Both the position numbers and the translations under genes were made by a program. From Rhodanobacteraceae bacterium (lineage in GTDB: Bacteria > Pseudomonadota > Gammaproteobacteria > Xanthomonadales > Rhodanobacteraceae), in NCBI GenBank assembly GCA_004299705.1, contig SCQS01000012.1, positions 1 through 64,000 of the forward strand: 64,000 bases of DNA, read 5' to 3'. The notes below the pieces were generated by a model. That model was not told where the DNA came from and made no database searches. It saw only the letters and a list, made by a program, of their open reading frames with translations. The stretch's first letter is position 1. The number at the start of each line of letters is the position of its first letter. Shown one piece after another: positions 7,693-16,499 of the stretch.

Positions 7693-9248
7693 AGCGACTC
7701 GGCTTCGCACTCTTGAGCGCCTGGTTGCTGGCAGGCTGCGCCAGTGCGTCACCAGTCCGCCCCACCAGCCCCCAAACCGGGAGTGCCGCGCCCGCACCGA
7801 TTGCTCCCGTCACCAGCCTGCAACAGCAAATCGACGCCTTCATCGCGCAGCCGCAGTTCGCGCGCGCCGATTGGGGCATCGCGGTGCGCTCGCTGGACAC
7901 CGGCAAGGTCATCTACCAGCACAACGCCAACCGCCTGTTCGTGCCGGCGTCGAACGCCAAACTGTTCACCACCGCGCTGGCACTGGCCACGCTGGGGTCG
8001 AACACCCGCATCGCGACCACGCTGTACGCCACTTCGACCCACGTCGGCAGGAAGGGCGTGTTGCGCGGGGATCTGATCCTGTACGGACGCGGCGATCCGT
8101 CGCTGGGCTTGAAGGACGCATCGCCGGACTGGGCCGACCGACTGGCCGCGGCGTTGGCCGAGCGCGGCGTCATACGTGTCGAAGGCAACCTGATCGCCGA
8201 TGCGACGTATTTCACCGGCACGCCCATCGGCACCGGCTGGGAAGCCGACGACCTGCAGACCTGGTACGGCGCGCTGCCATCCGCGCTCGACGTGCAGGGA
8301 AACCTGATCAAGGTCGAGGTCGCGCGTGACGGCCGGCGCTGCTGCAGCATCAAGGTGACACCGGACGCCGCGGGCGTGCGTGTGGTCAACCAGATGTCCG
8401 ACGACGCATCCGATCCGTTGGGCCTGTACCGTCCGATCGGATCGTCCACCCTGTACGCGATCGGCCAGTTTCCGGGGCGCACCCGCAAGCACACCTATGC
8501 ATTGTCGATGCCCGACCCCGCGCATGCGGCAGGCGAATTGTTGCGGCAGGCGCTGGCGCGCCAGGGCATCGAGCTTGCCGGGCACATCGTGGCCCTGCAC
8601 TGGCCGCAGTCCGACCCTGCGCTGACACAACCCGGCACGCAGGCGATCGCCAGCATCTCCTCGCCGACCATCGCGGAACTGGTCGACCATACCTTGAAGA
8701 ACTCCGACAATCTGTTCGCGCAAACGTTGTTGTTGCAGGCGGGCGTGGTCGCCGCGCAACGCGGCGCCTGCAGCGATCCCGTCAAGCCCGACACCAGCGC
8801 CGGCTGGGGCCTGTGCGCATTGCGCGGGATGCTGTCACTGGCCGGCATTCCGCCCAGCGCGGTGCTGCTGGCCGAGGGCAGCGGCCTCGCGCGCCGCGAC
8901 CTGGTCACCCCCGCTGCGTTCGCGCAGTGGCTGACCTGGGTGACGACCCAGCCGTGGGGGCCGGACCTGCGCAACGCGCTCCCGGTCGCGGGCGTGGACG
9001 GCACGCTGGAATTTCGCTTCCGCGATGGCACCGCCACCGACAACCTGCAAGCCAAGACCGGTACGCTCAGCCACGATTACACCCTGACCGGGTTCGTCAC
9101 CGACGCAGCCGGCGCGCACCTGGTGTTCTCGATCATGCTGAACCGCTATCCGCGCTGGCAGGTCGCGCGCGAATATCCGCAAGCGCCAGCGCCCGAGCAC
9201 GCACTGGACGCGATCGCGAGAATGCTGACCAGCTACCGAGGTGGATGA
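7689..9248 (+). CDS. dacB: D-alanyl-D-alanine carboxypeptidase/endopeptidase (PBP4, DacB)
   Basis: 519 residues. The N-terminus is a lipoprotein signal with lipobox LLAGC (Cys17), so the enzyme is probably tethered in the periplasm. The three active-site motifs of the S13 family are visible: SNAK (Ser88), SDN (about 339) and KTG (Lys456). The long gap between first and second motifs is the extra domain typical of PBP4. It trims or cuts peptide crosslinks in peptidoglycan. It starts inside the end of the DUF72 gene and overlaps the RNase gene by four bases, so all three probably form one operon. A lipoprotein anchor is less common than a plain signal peptide in this family. Confidence 0.94.
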   Translation: MKRLGFALLSAWLLAGCASASPVRPTSPQTGSAAPAPIAPVTSLQQQIDAFIAQPQFARADWGIAVRSLDTGKVIYQHNANRLFVPASNAKLFTTALALATLGSNTRIATTLYATSTHVGRKGVLRGDLILYGRGDPSLGLKDASPDWADRLAAALAERGVIRVEGNLIADATYFTGTPIGTGWEADDLQTWYGALPSALDVQGNLIKVEVARDGRRCCSIKVTPDAAGVRVVNQMSDDASDPLGLYRPIGSSTLYAIGQFPGRTRKHTYALSMPDPAHAAGELLRQALARQGIELAGHIVALHWPQSDPALTQPGTQAIASISSPTIAELVDHTLKNSDNLFAQTLLLQAGVVAAQRGACSDPVKPDTSAGWGLCALRGMLSLAGIPPSAVLLAEGSGLARRDLVTPAAFAQWLTWVTTQPWGPDLRNALPVAGVDGTLEFRFRDGTATDNLQAKTGTLSHDYTLTGFVTDAAGAHLVFSIMLNRYPRWQVAREYPQAPAPEHALDAIARMLTSYRGG

Positions 9249-9673
9249 TGCAACGTTCGTGGCGAACCCTGCTGCCGTTGGTGATCCTGGCTCTGCTGGT
9301 CGGCTATCTCTATACGCACCGCAATCCTGCGTTCACGCCGCCATCTGCGCCGCCGCCGGTCGCATCGAACATCGCGCCGGCATCGGCGCCCGCGACCTTT
9401 CCCGGATTCCTGCCGCCGCAGGCGATCCACACGCTGGCACTCATCGCGAGCAACGGCCCGTTCCCGCATCGACAGGACGGCGAGGTATTCGGCAACTACG
9501 AACACCGGCTGCCGGCAGAAGCGCGTGGTTATTACCACGAATACACCGTGGAGACACCCGGCGCGCATGACCGCGGCGCGCGCCGCATCATCACCGGCGG
9601 CAACCCGCCGGTCGTCTATTACTACACCGACGATCATTACCGCAGCTTCCGCAAGTTCACCCTGCAGCAATGA
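9245..9673 (+). CDS. Barnase-like guanyl-specific ribonuclease with N-terminal anchor
   Basis: 142 residues. Residues 1-25 are a signal peptide or membrane anchor (TLLPLVILALLVGYLY), followed by a proline/alanine-rich linker. The C-terminal 85 residues match the microbial N1/T1-type RNase fold of barnase: GEVFGNYEHRLP, YYHEYTVETPG with the catalytic Glu, GARRI with the Arg, and TDDHYRSFRKF with the catalytic His. The start overlaps the dacB stop (ATGA). The product should cut RNA outside the cytoplasm. A barstar-type inhibitor gene follows. Whether it is a nutritional RNase or an antagonistic toxin cannot be told from sequence. Confidence 0.88.
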   Translation: MMQRSWRTLLPLVILALLVGYLYTHRNPAFTPPSAPPPVASNIAPASAPATFPGFLPPQAIHTLALIASNGPFPHRQDGEVFGNYEHRLPAEARGYYHEYTVETPGAHDRGARRIITGGNPPVVYYYTDDHYRSFRKFTLQQ

Positions 9674-9695
9674 CCCATCAGCGCACGATGCTCCA

Positions 9696-9776
9696 TCCCC
9701 CTCTCTCGCCAAGCGCTGCGCGCTTGTCTCCATCTCCACCAAGCTTGCTTGAGGGAGAGGGTTGCGGTGAGGGGGA
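9696..9776. repeat. Extragenic repeat with CCCTCTC / GAGAGGG arms
   Basis: CCCCCTCTCTC near the left and GAGGGAGAGGG plus GAGGGGG on the right form an imperfect inverted repeat between the RNase and barstar genes. A second member of the family lies at 55072-55122. Confidence 0.6.
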
Positions 9777-9806
9777 AAACGCATCAATCAACGCGAGGCT
9801 TGCACC

Positions 9807-10277
9807 GTGAGCCGCACGATCGACCTCGCCGATGCGCAGCAAAACGCCGCCTACATCGTCGGCGAAACCGACCTCGACACGCTCGACGCCGCCGCCCACG
9901 AAGAGGGCCATCTGGTGCGGCGCATCAGCCTTGCAGGCTGCCGCGACAAGAACGATCTGCTGCAGCGCATCGCCAAGGCGCTTGCGTTCCCCAAGACTTT
10001 CGGCTCCAACTGGGACGCCTTGGCCGACTGCCTTGGCGACCTCGAATGGCTGCCGCACGCAGGCGGCTACGTATGGCTGCTCGACCACGCCGGCGATCTG
10101 CGCGATGCGTCAGAGCGCGATTTGGACATGCTGTGCGACATCCTCGACGACGCCTGCAAACGCTGGCAGGACAGCGGTACGCCGTGTTTCGCGTTCCTCG
10201 CGTTGTCGGATCTGGGCGAGGCAATACAACATGGGTGGTTCCGGGCTAGCAGCGGAAAACCGTATCAACCGAGATAG
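9807..10277 (+). CDS. Barstar-family RNase inhibitor
   Basis: 156 residues from a GTG start. The barstar core is in the middle: GCRDKNDLLQRIAKALAFP, FGSNWDALADCLGDLEWL and a C-terminal strand-helix. NWDALADCL is the conserved inhibitor helix. Barstar binds barnase in the cytoplasm and blocks its active site. It follows the barnase-like gene by 133 bases on the same strand, so it is the likely immunity partner. N-terminal and C-terminal extensions beyond the usual 90 residues are present. The last 13 bases overlap the convergent YCII gene. Confidence 0.88.
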   Translation: MSRTIDLADAQQNAAYIVGETDLDTLDAAAHEEGHLVRRISLAGCRDKNDLLQRIAKALAFPKTFGSNWDALADCLGDLEWLPHAGGYVWLLDHAGDLRDASERDLDMLCDILDDACKRWQDSGTPCFAFLALSDLGEAIQHGWFRASSGKPYQPR

Positions 10278-10621
10278 CACGGCCCGGTTTCGCGCACTTC
10301 CATGGTCGCCCACTCCGCAGCAGGGCATAGCGCGGCCAATTCGACAGCTTCCTCGCGCGTGCCGCAATCGACCAGGAAAAAACCGCCGATCATTTCACGC
10401 GCTTCGGCGAACGGACCATCGCGCAGGCTGCGCTTGCCCGCTCGGATTTGCAGGCGCTGGCCGTCGGCATCGCTTTTGAGCGAGGAATAGGCACGCAGCA
10501 CGCCGCGTGCCTTCAGGTCGTCGGCGTAGCGCTGCATCCGCGCGTACAACGCTCGACCCTCTTCTTCGGTGCGTTCCGCGCGCTGGCCGCGCGGCTCGGC
10601 GACAAACAGCATGTAGGCCAT
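10265..10621 (-). CDS. YCII/DGPF-domain protein
   Basis: 118 residues with the DGPF signature: RDGPFAEAREMIGGFFLVDC in the middle and an N-terminal YMLFVAEP strand. YCII-domain proteins are small ferredoxin-fold proteins of unclear enzymatic role that are typically encoded next to ECF42-group sigma factors. It is the third gene of the minus-strand unit YCII - sigma - YCII, 12 bases after the sigma gene. Confidence 0.9.
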   Translation of the reverse strand: MAYMLFVAEPRGQRAERTEEEGRALYARMQRYADDLKARGVLRAYSSLKSDADGQRLQIRAGKRSLRDGPFAEAREMIGGFFLVDCGTREEAVELAALCPAAEWATMEVRETGPCYLG

Positions 10622-10633
10622 GACTCTCTCCGG

Positions 10634-11899
10634 TTATTGATCGCTGCACACCGCGGCGCGCCGACGCAGCAATTCCGCTTCGCGCGCATTGTCGGTCAAC
10701 GCCGCCGCGCGTTCGAACTCTACGCGCGCTTCGTCGCGGCGGCCCAGCTTGAACAGCAGGTCGCCGCGCACGCTGGGCAGCAGATGGTAATTGGCAAGCG
10801 CACGTTCGCTGCGCAGAGCATCGACCAGCTCCAGCCCGGCCTGCGGCCCTTCGGCCATGGCCACCGCGACCGCGCGGTTCAGCTCCACCACCGGCGACGG
10901 CGCCATCTCCGCCAGCCGCGCGTACAACGATGCAATCTTCGCCCAGTCCGTGTCTCCTGCATGCAGCGCGCGCGCGTGGCAGGCGGCAATCGCGGCCTGC
11001 AGTGCGTAGTTGCCGTCCGCACCACCCAACTTTCCCGCGCGCTCAAGCCCGGCCAGCCCAAGCCGGATCAGCAAGCGGTCCCAGCGCGAACGATCCTGGT
11101 CCAGCAACAAAATCGGGGTGCCGTCGGCTGCGGTGCGCGCATGCAGGCGCGAAGCCTGGATTTCCATCAATGCCAGCAATCCGTGCACTTCCGGCTCGCG
11201 CGGCGCGAGGCCAGCCAGCACGCGGCCCAGGCGCATGGCTTCTTCGCAAAGCACGGGCCGTGCCCAGTCGGCGCCCGCGGTCGCGGTGTAGCCTTCATTG
11301 AAGATCAGGTAGACCACCTCCAGCACGGAGGCCAGCCGTGGCGCCAGCTCACCGCCACGCGGCACTTCGAACGGAACGTGTTTTGCCGCGAGCGTACGCT
11401 TGGCGCGCACGATGCGCTGCGCGACCGTGGCTTCCGGCACCAGGAATGCGCGCGCAATTTCCGGCGTGGTCAGGCCACCCAGCATGCGCAGGGTCAGCGC
11501 GACCTGCATGTCGCGGCCGAGCACGGGATGGCAGGCTGTGAAGATCAGCCGCAGCAAATCGTCGCCGATGTCGTCGTCCAGTGCATCCGCATGGTCCGGT
11601 GCGTGCGTCATGGCTTCGGTTTCGAGTTCGTACTCGAGCGCGGCCTGCTTGTCGTCGCGCATCTTGTGATGGCGAATCAGATCGATCGCGCGGCGCTTGG
11701 CCGTGGTCATCAACCACGCGCCCGGATTGTCCGGCACGCCGTCGACGGGCCAGCGTTCCAGGGCGACGACCAACGCTTCCTGCGCCAGATCCTCGGCCTG
11801 CCCGACGTCGCGCAGCATGCGCGCCAGGCCCGCGATCAGGCGTGGCGCCTCGATCTTCCAGACCGCCTCGATGGTGCGATGGGTATCGGCTGTCGCCAT
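10634..11899 (-). CDS. ECF42-group RNA polymerase sigma factor with long C-terminal domain
   Basis: 421 residues. The N-terminal half has sigma region 2 (AEDLAQEALVVALERWP, then AWLMTTAKRRAIDLIR) and region 4 (TTPEIARAFLVPEATVAQRIVRAKRTL). The remaining half is a helical, TPR-like extension (PSPVVELNRAVAVAMAEGP; YHLLPSVRGDLLFKLGR), diagnostic for ECF42. These factors have no anti-sigma gene; the C-terminal domain is needed for activity in the studied cases. Two YCII genes flank it on the same strand, the usual targets or partners of this group. Confidence 0.92.
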   Translation of the reverse strand: MATADTHRTIEAVWKIEAPRLIAGLARMLRDVGQAEDLAQEALVVALERWPVDGVPDNPGAWLMTTAKRRAIDLIRHHKMRDDKQAALEYELETEAMTHAPDHADALDDDIGDDLLRLIFTACHPVLGRDMQVALTLRMLGGLTTPEIARAFLVPEATVAQRIVRAKRTLAAKHVPFEVPRGGELAPRLASVLEVVYLIFNEGYTATAGADWARPVLCEEAMRLGRVLAGLAPREPEVHGLLALMEIQASRLHARTAADGTPILLLDQDRSRWDRLLIRLGLAGLERAGKLGGADGNYALQAAIAACHARALHAGDTDWAKIASLYARLAEMAPSPVVELNRAVAVAMAEGPQAGLELVDALRSERALANYHLLPSVRGDLLFKLGRRDEARVEFERAAALTDNAREAELLRRRAAVCSDQ

Positions 11900-11944
11900 G
11901 ACAGCCGATCACACCAGCCCTCCGGCTCGTGTGCAAGCGCGAAT

Positions 11945-12388
11945 TCACCGCCTCGCCGCCGCTTCCCGCAGCTTCGCTGCTTTCTTGAGCACCTTGGTCT
12001 CGTATTCGCGGCGTGCCTCGGGCGTCACCGCGTCGCCGAAGTCCTCCTGCTCGAACACCGGGCGCAGCTCGATTTCCGCACCGCCGTCAAAACACGGTGC
12101 GCGCTTGATCCACTCGATGGCCTCCTCCATCGAACGCACTTGCCATAACCAGAAACCGGCCACCAGTTCCTTGGTTTCCGAGAACGGCCCGTCGATCACC
12201 GTGCGCTGCTTGCCTTCGAAGCGCACCCGTACGCCTTTGGAACTGGGGTGCAGGCCATCGGCCATCAGCATCACGCCGGCTTCCACCAGCTTTTCGTTGA
12301 ATTTCCCCATCTCGGCCAAATCCTTCGCCGTCGGCATGCCGCCGGCTTCGGATTCACCGCTCGCCTTCACCATCACCAGTACGCGCAT
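11945..12388 (-). CDS. YCII/DGPF-domain protein
   Basis: 147 residues from ATG 12388, chosen because the conserved domain begins at once with MRVLVMVKA; a longer upstream frame adds a polar stretch unlike the family. The DGPF signature reads IDGPFSETKELVAGFWLWQV. The C-terminal 40 residues are charged and helical. First gene of the minus-strand unit, 45 bases before the sigma factor gene. Function unknown, probably part of the ECF42 response. Confidence 0.88.
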   Translation of the reverse strand: MRVLVMVKASGESEAGGMPTAKDLAEMGKFNEKLVEAGVMLMADGLHPSSKGVRVRFEGKQRTVIDGPFSETKELVAGFWLWQVRSMEEAIEWIKRAPCFDGGAEIELRPVFEQEDFGDAVTPEARREYETKVLKKAAKLREAAARR

Positions 12389-12544
12389 GTCTGCTCTCCT
12401 GCCCTCCGGCGACAGCCGGTTTCGACAATGCGACGAACCACCGGTGCCGGAATCGACACGCCGGGTTTCATTGACCGGCATCAGGGCAGCTTCGCCCAGT
12501 GCGGCGGATCATGCGAGGATTGCGATACAACGTTCGAAACGACC

Positions 12545-13711
12545 ATGTCCGCCACCGCCTCCGCAAGCTTGACCCGACCCGCCCGCCCGCCGCTGCATCC
12601 GTTCCGCCCGCTGTTTTTCTGCGCGGCGCTGGCGGCCAGCCTGGGGATGCTGGCCTGGGGCGTCTTCCTGCACTTCGGCTGGTTGCCGTCGGCTGCCTTG
12701 CTGCCCATTCCCTGGCACGCGCACATGATGCTGTACGGCTTCGCCGGTGCTCTGGTCGGCGGGTTCCTGCTGACCGCCTCGGCCAACTGGACCGGCATCG
12801 CCACCACCAGCCGGCCCGGACTGGGACTGCTGGCCGCAACCTGGGTGATCGCCCGCTTGCTGCTGCTGTCGCCGCTGCCGTTCTGGGTCGGCGCGTTGTT
12901 CGACGTGGGTTATCTGTTCGGGCTGGTGTTCCTGGTCGGGCGCGTGCTGTGGCTGTCGCGCAACAAGCGCAATGCCTTTCTGATTCTCATTCTGCTGTTC
13001 TACGCGGGGCTGGACATCACGTTCTATGTCGGCGCGCTGCAAGTGAACATGCCTTTGATGTCGCGCGCGCTGATCGGCACGGTCGATTTGCTGCTGGTGT
13101 TGATGCTGGCGATCGGCGGGCGGGTGATCCCGTTCTTCACCGGCCGCAAGCTCGCCGGCCACACGATGTGGGTGAACAAATACCTGATCTTCGCCGTGAA
13201 CGGCGGCGGCGCGCTGGTCTTGATCTGCGGCCTGTGCGGCGCACCGTCGCTGCCGCGCGGCGTTCTGATGCTGGTCGTGGCGGTGCTCGCACTGGTGCGC
13301 CTGGGCGGCTGGCGCGGCTGGCGCGCGTGGCGCGAACCGATGCTGTGGGTGCTGCACTTGGGTTACCTGTGGCTGGCGATCGGCCTGATCGTGCGCGGCC
13401 TCGCGCTGGTCGGCGCGTATTCCATGCCCGAACTCGACACCCTGCACGGCATCACCGTGGGCGCCTTGGGCACCTTGTCGTTGGGCATGATGACGCGCGT
13501 GGCGCAGGGCCACAGCGGCGTGCCGATCAAGGCCAATGCGGCGCTGACGGGCATGTTCGTGCTGCCCAGCATCGCGGCGATCCTGCGGCTCGGCTTCAAC
13601 CAGCCGACCGGATGGGTGTGGGCCGCGGCAGCGTGGTTCCTCGCCTACCTCGTGTTCCTGATCGTGATCGGCCCGCTGCTGGTGCGCGGACGCGTCACCG
13701 CAGGGGCTTGA
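12545..13711 (+). CDS. nnrS: NnrS family membrane protein
   Basis: 388 residues, about twelve membrane helices. Family marks include PIPWHAHMMLYGFAGALVGGFLLTA with a conserved His, GGRVIPFFTGRKL, and HGITVGALGTLSLGMMTRVAQGHSG. NnrS is a haem- and copper-containing inner-membrane protein that protects against nitric oxide stress. No denitrification gene or clear FNR or NsrR site was seen nearby. It lies alone on the plus strand between the sigma unit and the copper genes. Confidence 0.93.
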   Translation: MSATASASLTRPARPPLHPFRPLFFCAALAASLGMLAWGVFLHFGWLPSAALLPIPWHAHMMLYGFAGALVGGFLLTASANWTGIATTSRPGLGLLAATWVIARLLLLSPLPFWVGALFDVGYLFGLVFLVGRVLWLSRNKRNAFLILILLFYAGLDITFYVGALQVNMPLMSRALIGTVDLLLVLMLAIGGRVIPFFTGRKLAGHTMWVNKYLIFAVNGGGALVLICGLCGAPSLPRGVLMLVVAVLALVRLGGWRGWRAWREPMLWVLHLGYLWLAIGLIVRGLALVGAYSMPELDTLHGITVGALGTLSLGMMTRVAQGHSGVPIKANAALTGMFVLPSIAAILRLGFNQPTGWVWAAAAWFLAYLVFLIVIGPLLVRGRVTAGA

Positions 13712-13724
13712 TGCGGGCCGTGCG

Positions 13725-14660
13725 TCAGAACCAGATACGCGCCCCGGCGACGAATTGCAGGTCATCGGCCGGTTCACCCAGCGCGCGCGCGTAATCGCGG
13801 CTGCGGCCGAAGCGCTGCAGCCACACCACGCCCACGTAGGGCGCGAACTGGCGCGTGATTTCGTAGCGCAGCCGCAAGCCCGCATCCAGATCGGACAGGC
13901 CGGAACCAATGCCGCGGCGCGGGTCGCTGCGGCCATACAGGTTCAATTCCAGTGATGGTTGCAGGATCAGGCGCTGCGTAAAACGTGCTTCGTATTCGAG
14001 CGCAAGACGCGCGGCGGTGCGCCCGCCCTGCCCCACGTAGAACGTGGCCCGGGTTTCGAACCAGTACGGCGCCAAGCCTTCGATGCCGAACGCGGCCCAG
14101 GTGCGGTCGGGTCCCATGCCGGAGTCATGGCGCACGCCGAGTTGCGTGCTCCAGAACGGCGCGACCGCATGCGCCCACAGCGCCTCGGTGCGCAAGTCCA
14201 GCCAACCCCCGTCGGCGTGGTCGCCCTCGAACTTCAACCACAGCTTGTCGAGGTTGCCGCCGAACCACGCCTCGCTGTCGACCGCCGTCGCATTGCCGCC
14301 ATCGCGCGCATGCACGTATTCCAGCCGATCCAGCAGCAACATGCCGAGCGCCGGGTCATCATGCATCACCATTCCGGTCATGGGCCCGTAGCGATACCCA
14401 TCCGAATAATCCGGGCTGCGCCCATCTGCAGGGGCGCTGGTCTTTTGAACGGCCGGCATGTGCATCGCATGGCTTGGCTGTTTCGCCTTGGCGGCGTCAG
14501 CCGAACCCGGTGATTTCCCAGGTTGCTGGTGCGATGCGTGCGCATGCTGCGGCGGCATCGGCATGTCCATGCCCTGCATGGCCTCCTGCGCCACCGCGGC
14601 CAACGACAAAACAAGGCATGCGCCGAACGTCAACGCATGCACCACGGTCCGCGCCTTCAT
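13725..14660 (-). CDS. copB: Copper resistance outer-membrane protein CopB
   Basis: 311 residues. A signal peptide is followed by a Met/His-rich segment (MQGMDMPMPPQHAHASHQQ) likely to bind Cu(I)/Cu(II). The rest is a beta-barrel-like CopB domain: GMVMHDDPALGMLLLDRLEY, SEAWFGGNLDKLWLKFEG and a C-terminal aromatic residue (ARIWF) typical of outer-membrane proteins. The start overlaps the copA stop by four bases, so the pair is translationally coupled. Confidence 0.94.
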   Translation of the reverse strand: MKARTVVHALTFGACLVLSLAAVAQEAMQGMDMPMPPQHAHASHQQPGKSPGSADAAKAKQPSHAMHMPAVQKTSAPADGRSPDYSDGYRYGPMTGMVMHDDPALGMLLLDRLEYVHARDGGNATAVDSEAWFGGNLDKLWLKFEGDHADGGWLDLRTEALWAHAVAPFWSTQLGVRHDSGMGPDRTWAAFGIEGLAPYWFETRATFYVGQGGRTAARLALEYEARFTQRLILQPSLELNLYGRSDPRRGIGSGLSDLDAGLRLRYEITRQFAPYVGVVWLQRFGRSRDYARALGEPADDLQFVAGARIWF

Positions 14661-16393
14661 GCCACCACCACCTCGCGGAACATGCCCGCTTCCATGTGGT
14701 AGAGCAGGTGGCAGTGGTAAGCCCAGCGACCCAACGCGTCGGCCTTGACGCGATAGGTGACGCGCTGCGCCGGCTGCACGTTGACGGTGTGCTTGCGCAC
14801 CTGAAAATGTCCGTCCGGTGATTCCACTTCGCTCCACATTCCGTGCAGGTGGATCGGGTGGTTCATCATGGTGTCGTTGCACAGCACCAGCCGCAGGTGC
14901 TCGCCGTAGCGGAAATGGATCGGCTTGGCCTTCGAGAAAATCACGCCGTCGAACGACCAGATGAAGCGTTCCATGCTGCCATCGAGGTGCAATTCGATCT
15001 CGCGGGTAACAGGCTCCCGGTACAACGAACCACCCACCGTGTGCAGGTCCGCATAGGTGAGTACGCGCCGGCCGTTGTCCCGCAGGCCCGCACCCGGATC
15101 GTCGAGGTCGGTGCGCGGCCAATCGACCAGCATGTCAACGCCGGGATTGTGGTATTCGGTGCGCGCATGGTGGGCCCTGGCCCTGTCCGGCATATCCATG
15201 CCTGGCATGGCCATGTCTCCGTGGCCGGCATGCCCCGGCTCCATCGCACCCATCATGTCCACCATGGTCAATCTCGGCACCGGATCCATCGCAGGCACTT
15301 CCGCCTGCATGCCGGGGCGCGGCGTCAGCGTGCCGCGCGCGTAGCCGGAACGATCGATCGACTGCGCGAAGATCGTGTAGGCACGTTCGTCCTCCGGCTG
15401 CACGATCACGTCGTAGGTTTCCGCCGCGGCAATGCGGAACTCGTCCACCGCGACCGGCTCGACGTCCTGCCCGTCGGCGGCGATCACGCTCATCTTCAGC
15501 CCCGGAATCCGCACGTCGAAATAGCTGTTGGACGAACCGTTGATGAAGCGCAGCCGTACCCGCTCGCCGGGCCGGAACAGGCCGGTCCAGTTGCCGGCCG
15601 GCGTCGCGCCGTTCATCAGGTAGGTGTAGGTGAAACCGGTGACGTCGATCAGGTCACGCGGGTTCATCCGCACCCGGTTCCACATCGCGCGTTCGGCCAA
15701 CGCGCCGCGCAGGCCGAGCATCGCGGTGTCGCGCAGGAACTCCGGCACAGTCGGCTGGTGGATGTTGAAATAATCGCTGTGTTTTTTCAGCAGCGCGTAC
15801 AGGTGCGCCGGATCCATGTCGGTCCAGTCGTTCAACATCACCACGTAGTCGCGGTCCGCGTGCACGCGTTCGCCCCGCGCGGGGTCGATCACCAGCGGAC
15901 CGTACAGCCCCGTCTGTTCCTGGAAACCGGAATGCGCGTGATACCAATAAGTGCCGCTCTGCCGCACCGGGAAGCGGTAGGTGAACGTCTGGCCCGGCGC
16001 GATGCCCGGATAGCTGATGCCCGGCACGCCATCCATGTCGAACGGCAACAGGATGCCGTGCCAGTGGATCGAACTCGGCACGCGCAGATGATTGGTGACG
16101 CGCAGCGTGACCGTGGTGCCTTCGCGCCAACGCAGCAGGGGCCCCGGCAACCGACCGTTGACCGTGGTCGCGTGGCGCGTGGCGCCGGTGTAGTTGACCC
16201 GTGTTTCGGCAATGTGGAGGTCGAACAGAGTGCCGGACAACACCTGCGGCTGGCCGTCGCCGGCCAGGGCCCAGACGGGTTTTGCAAACCCGCCCAACGC
16301 CGCGGCAGCCCCGCCCAGCGCCAGCCCCTGCACGAAGCGGCGGCGTGCGAGTTCGTGCCCTTGAAGCCCGGTGTCGGCGTCCCGTTCTTTCAT
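14657..16393 (-). CDS. copA: Copper resistance multicopper oxidase CopA
   Basis: 578 residues. A twin-arginine signal (RRRFVQGLALGGAAAALGG) exports the folded enzyme. Copper-binding motifs are in the usual order: SIHWHG, YWYHAHSG, then HPIHLHG and YHCHLLYHMEAGM near the C-terminus. A Met/His-rich insertion (about residues 370-400, with GHGDMAMPGMDMPD) is typical of PcoA/CopA and binds extra copper. It oxidises Cu(I) in the periplasm. Start ATG 16393 matches the Tat signal. copB follows in a four-base overlap. No copRS or copCD genes are in the window. Confidence 0.95.
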   Translation of the reverse strand: MKERDADTGLQGHELARRRFVQGLALGGAAAALGGFAKPVWALAGDGQPQVLSGTLFDLHIAETRVNYTGATRHATTVNGRLPGPLLRWREGTTVTLRVTNHLRVPSSIHWHGILLPFDMDGVPGISYPGIAPGQTFTYRFPVRQSGTYWYHAHSGFQEQTGLYGPLVIDPARGERVHADRDYVVMLNDWTDMDPAHLYALLKKHSDYFNIHQPTVPEFLRDTAMLGLRGALAERAMWNRVRMNPRDLIDVTGFTYTYLMNGATPAGNWTGLFRPGERVRLRFINGSSNSYFDVRIPGLKMSVIAADGQDVEPVAVDEFRIAAAETYDVIVQPEDERAYTIFAQSIDRSGYARGTLTPRPGMQAEVPAMDPVPRLTMVDMMGAMEPGHAGHGDMAMPGMDMPDRARAHHARTEYHNPGVDMLVDWPRTDLDDPGAGLRDNGRRVLTYADLHTVGGSLYREPVTREIELHLDGSMERFIWSFDGVIFSKAKPIHFRYGEHLRLVLCNDTMMNHPIHLHGMWSEVESPDGHFQVRKHTVNVQPAQRVTYRVKADALGRWAYHCHLLYHMEAGMFREVVVA

Positions 16394-16499
16394 TGCAGCG
16401 AGCCTACCCAGCCGCCGCGATCTGCACAACTCTGGAGCAGGCTGCACGAAGTTCCTTGCGCCGCAACTTTATACTTCGCACACCCTTCGGAACCCGTCG

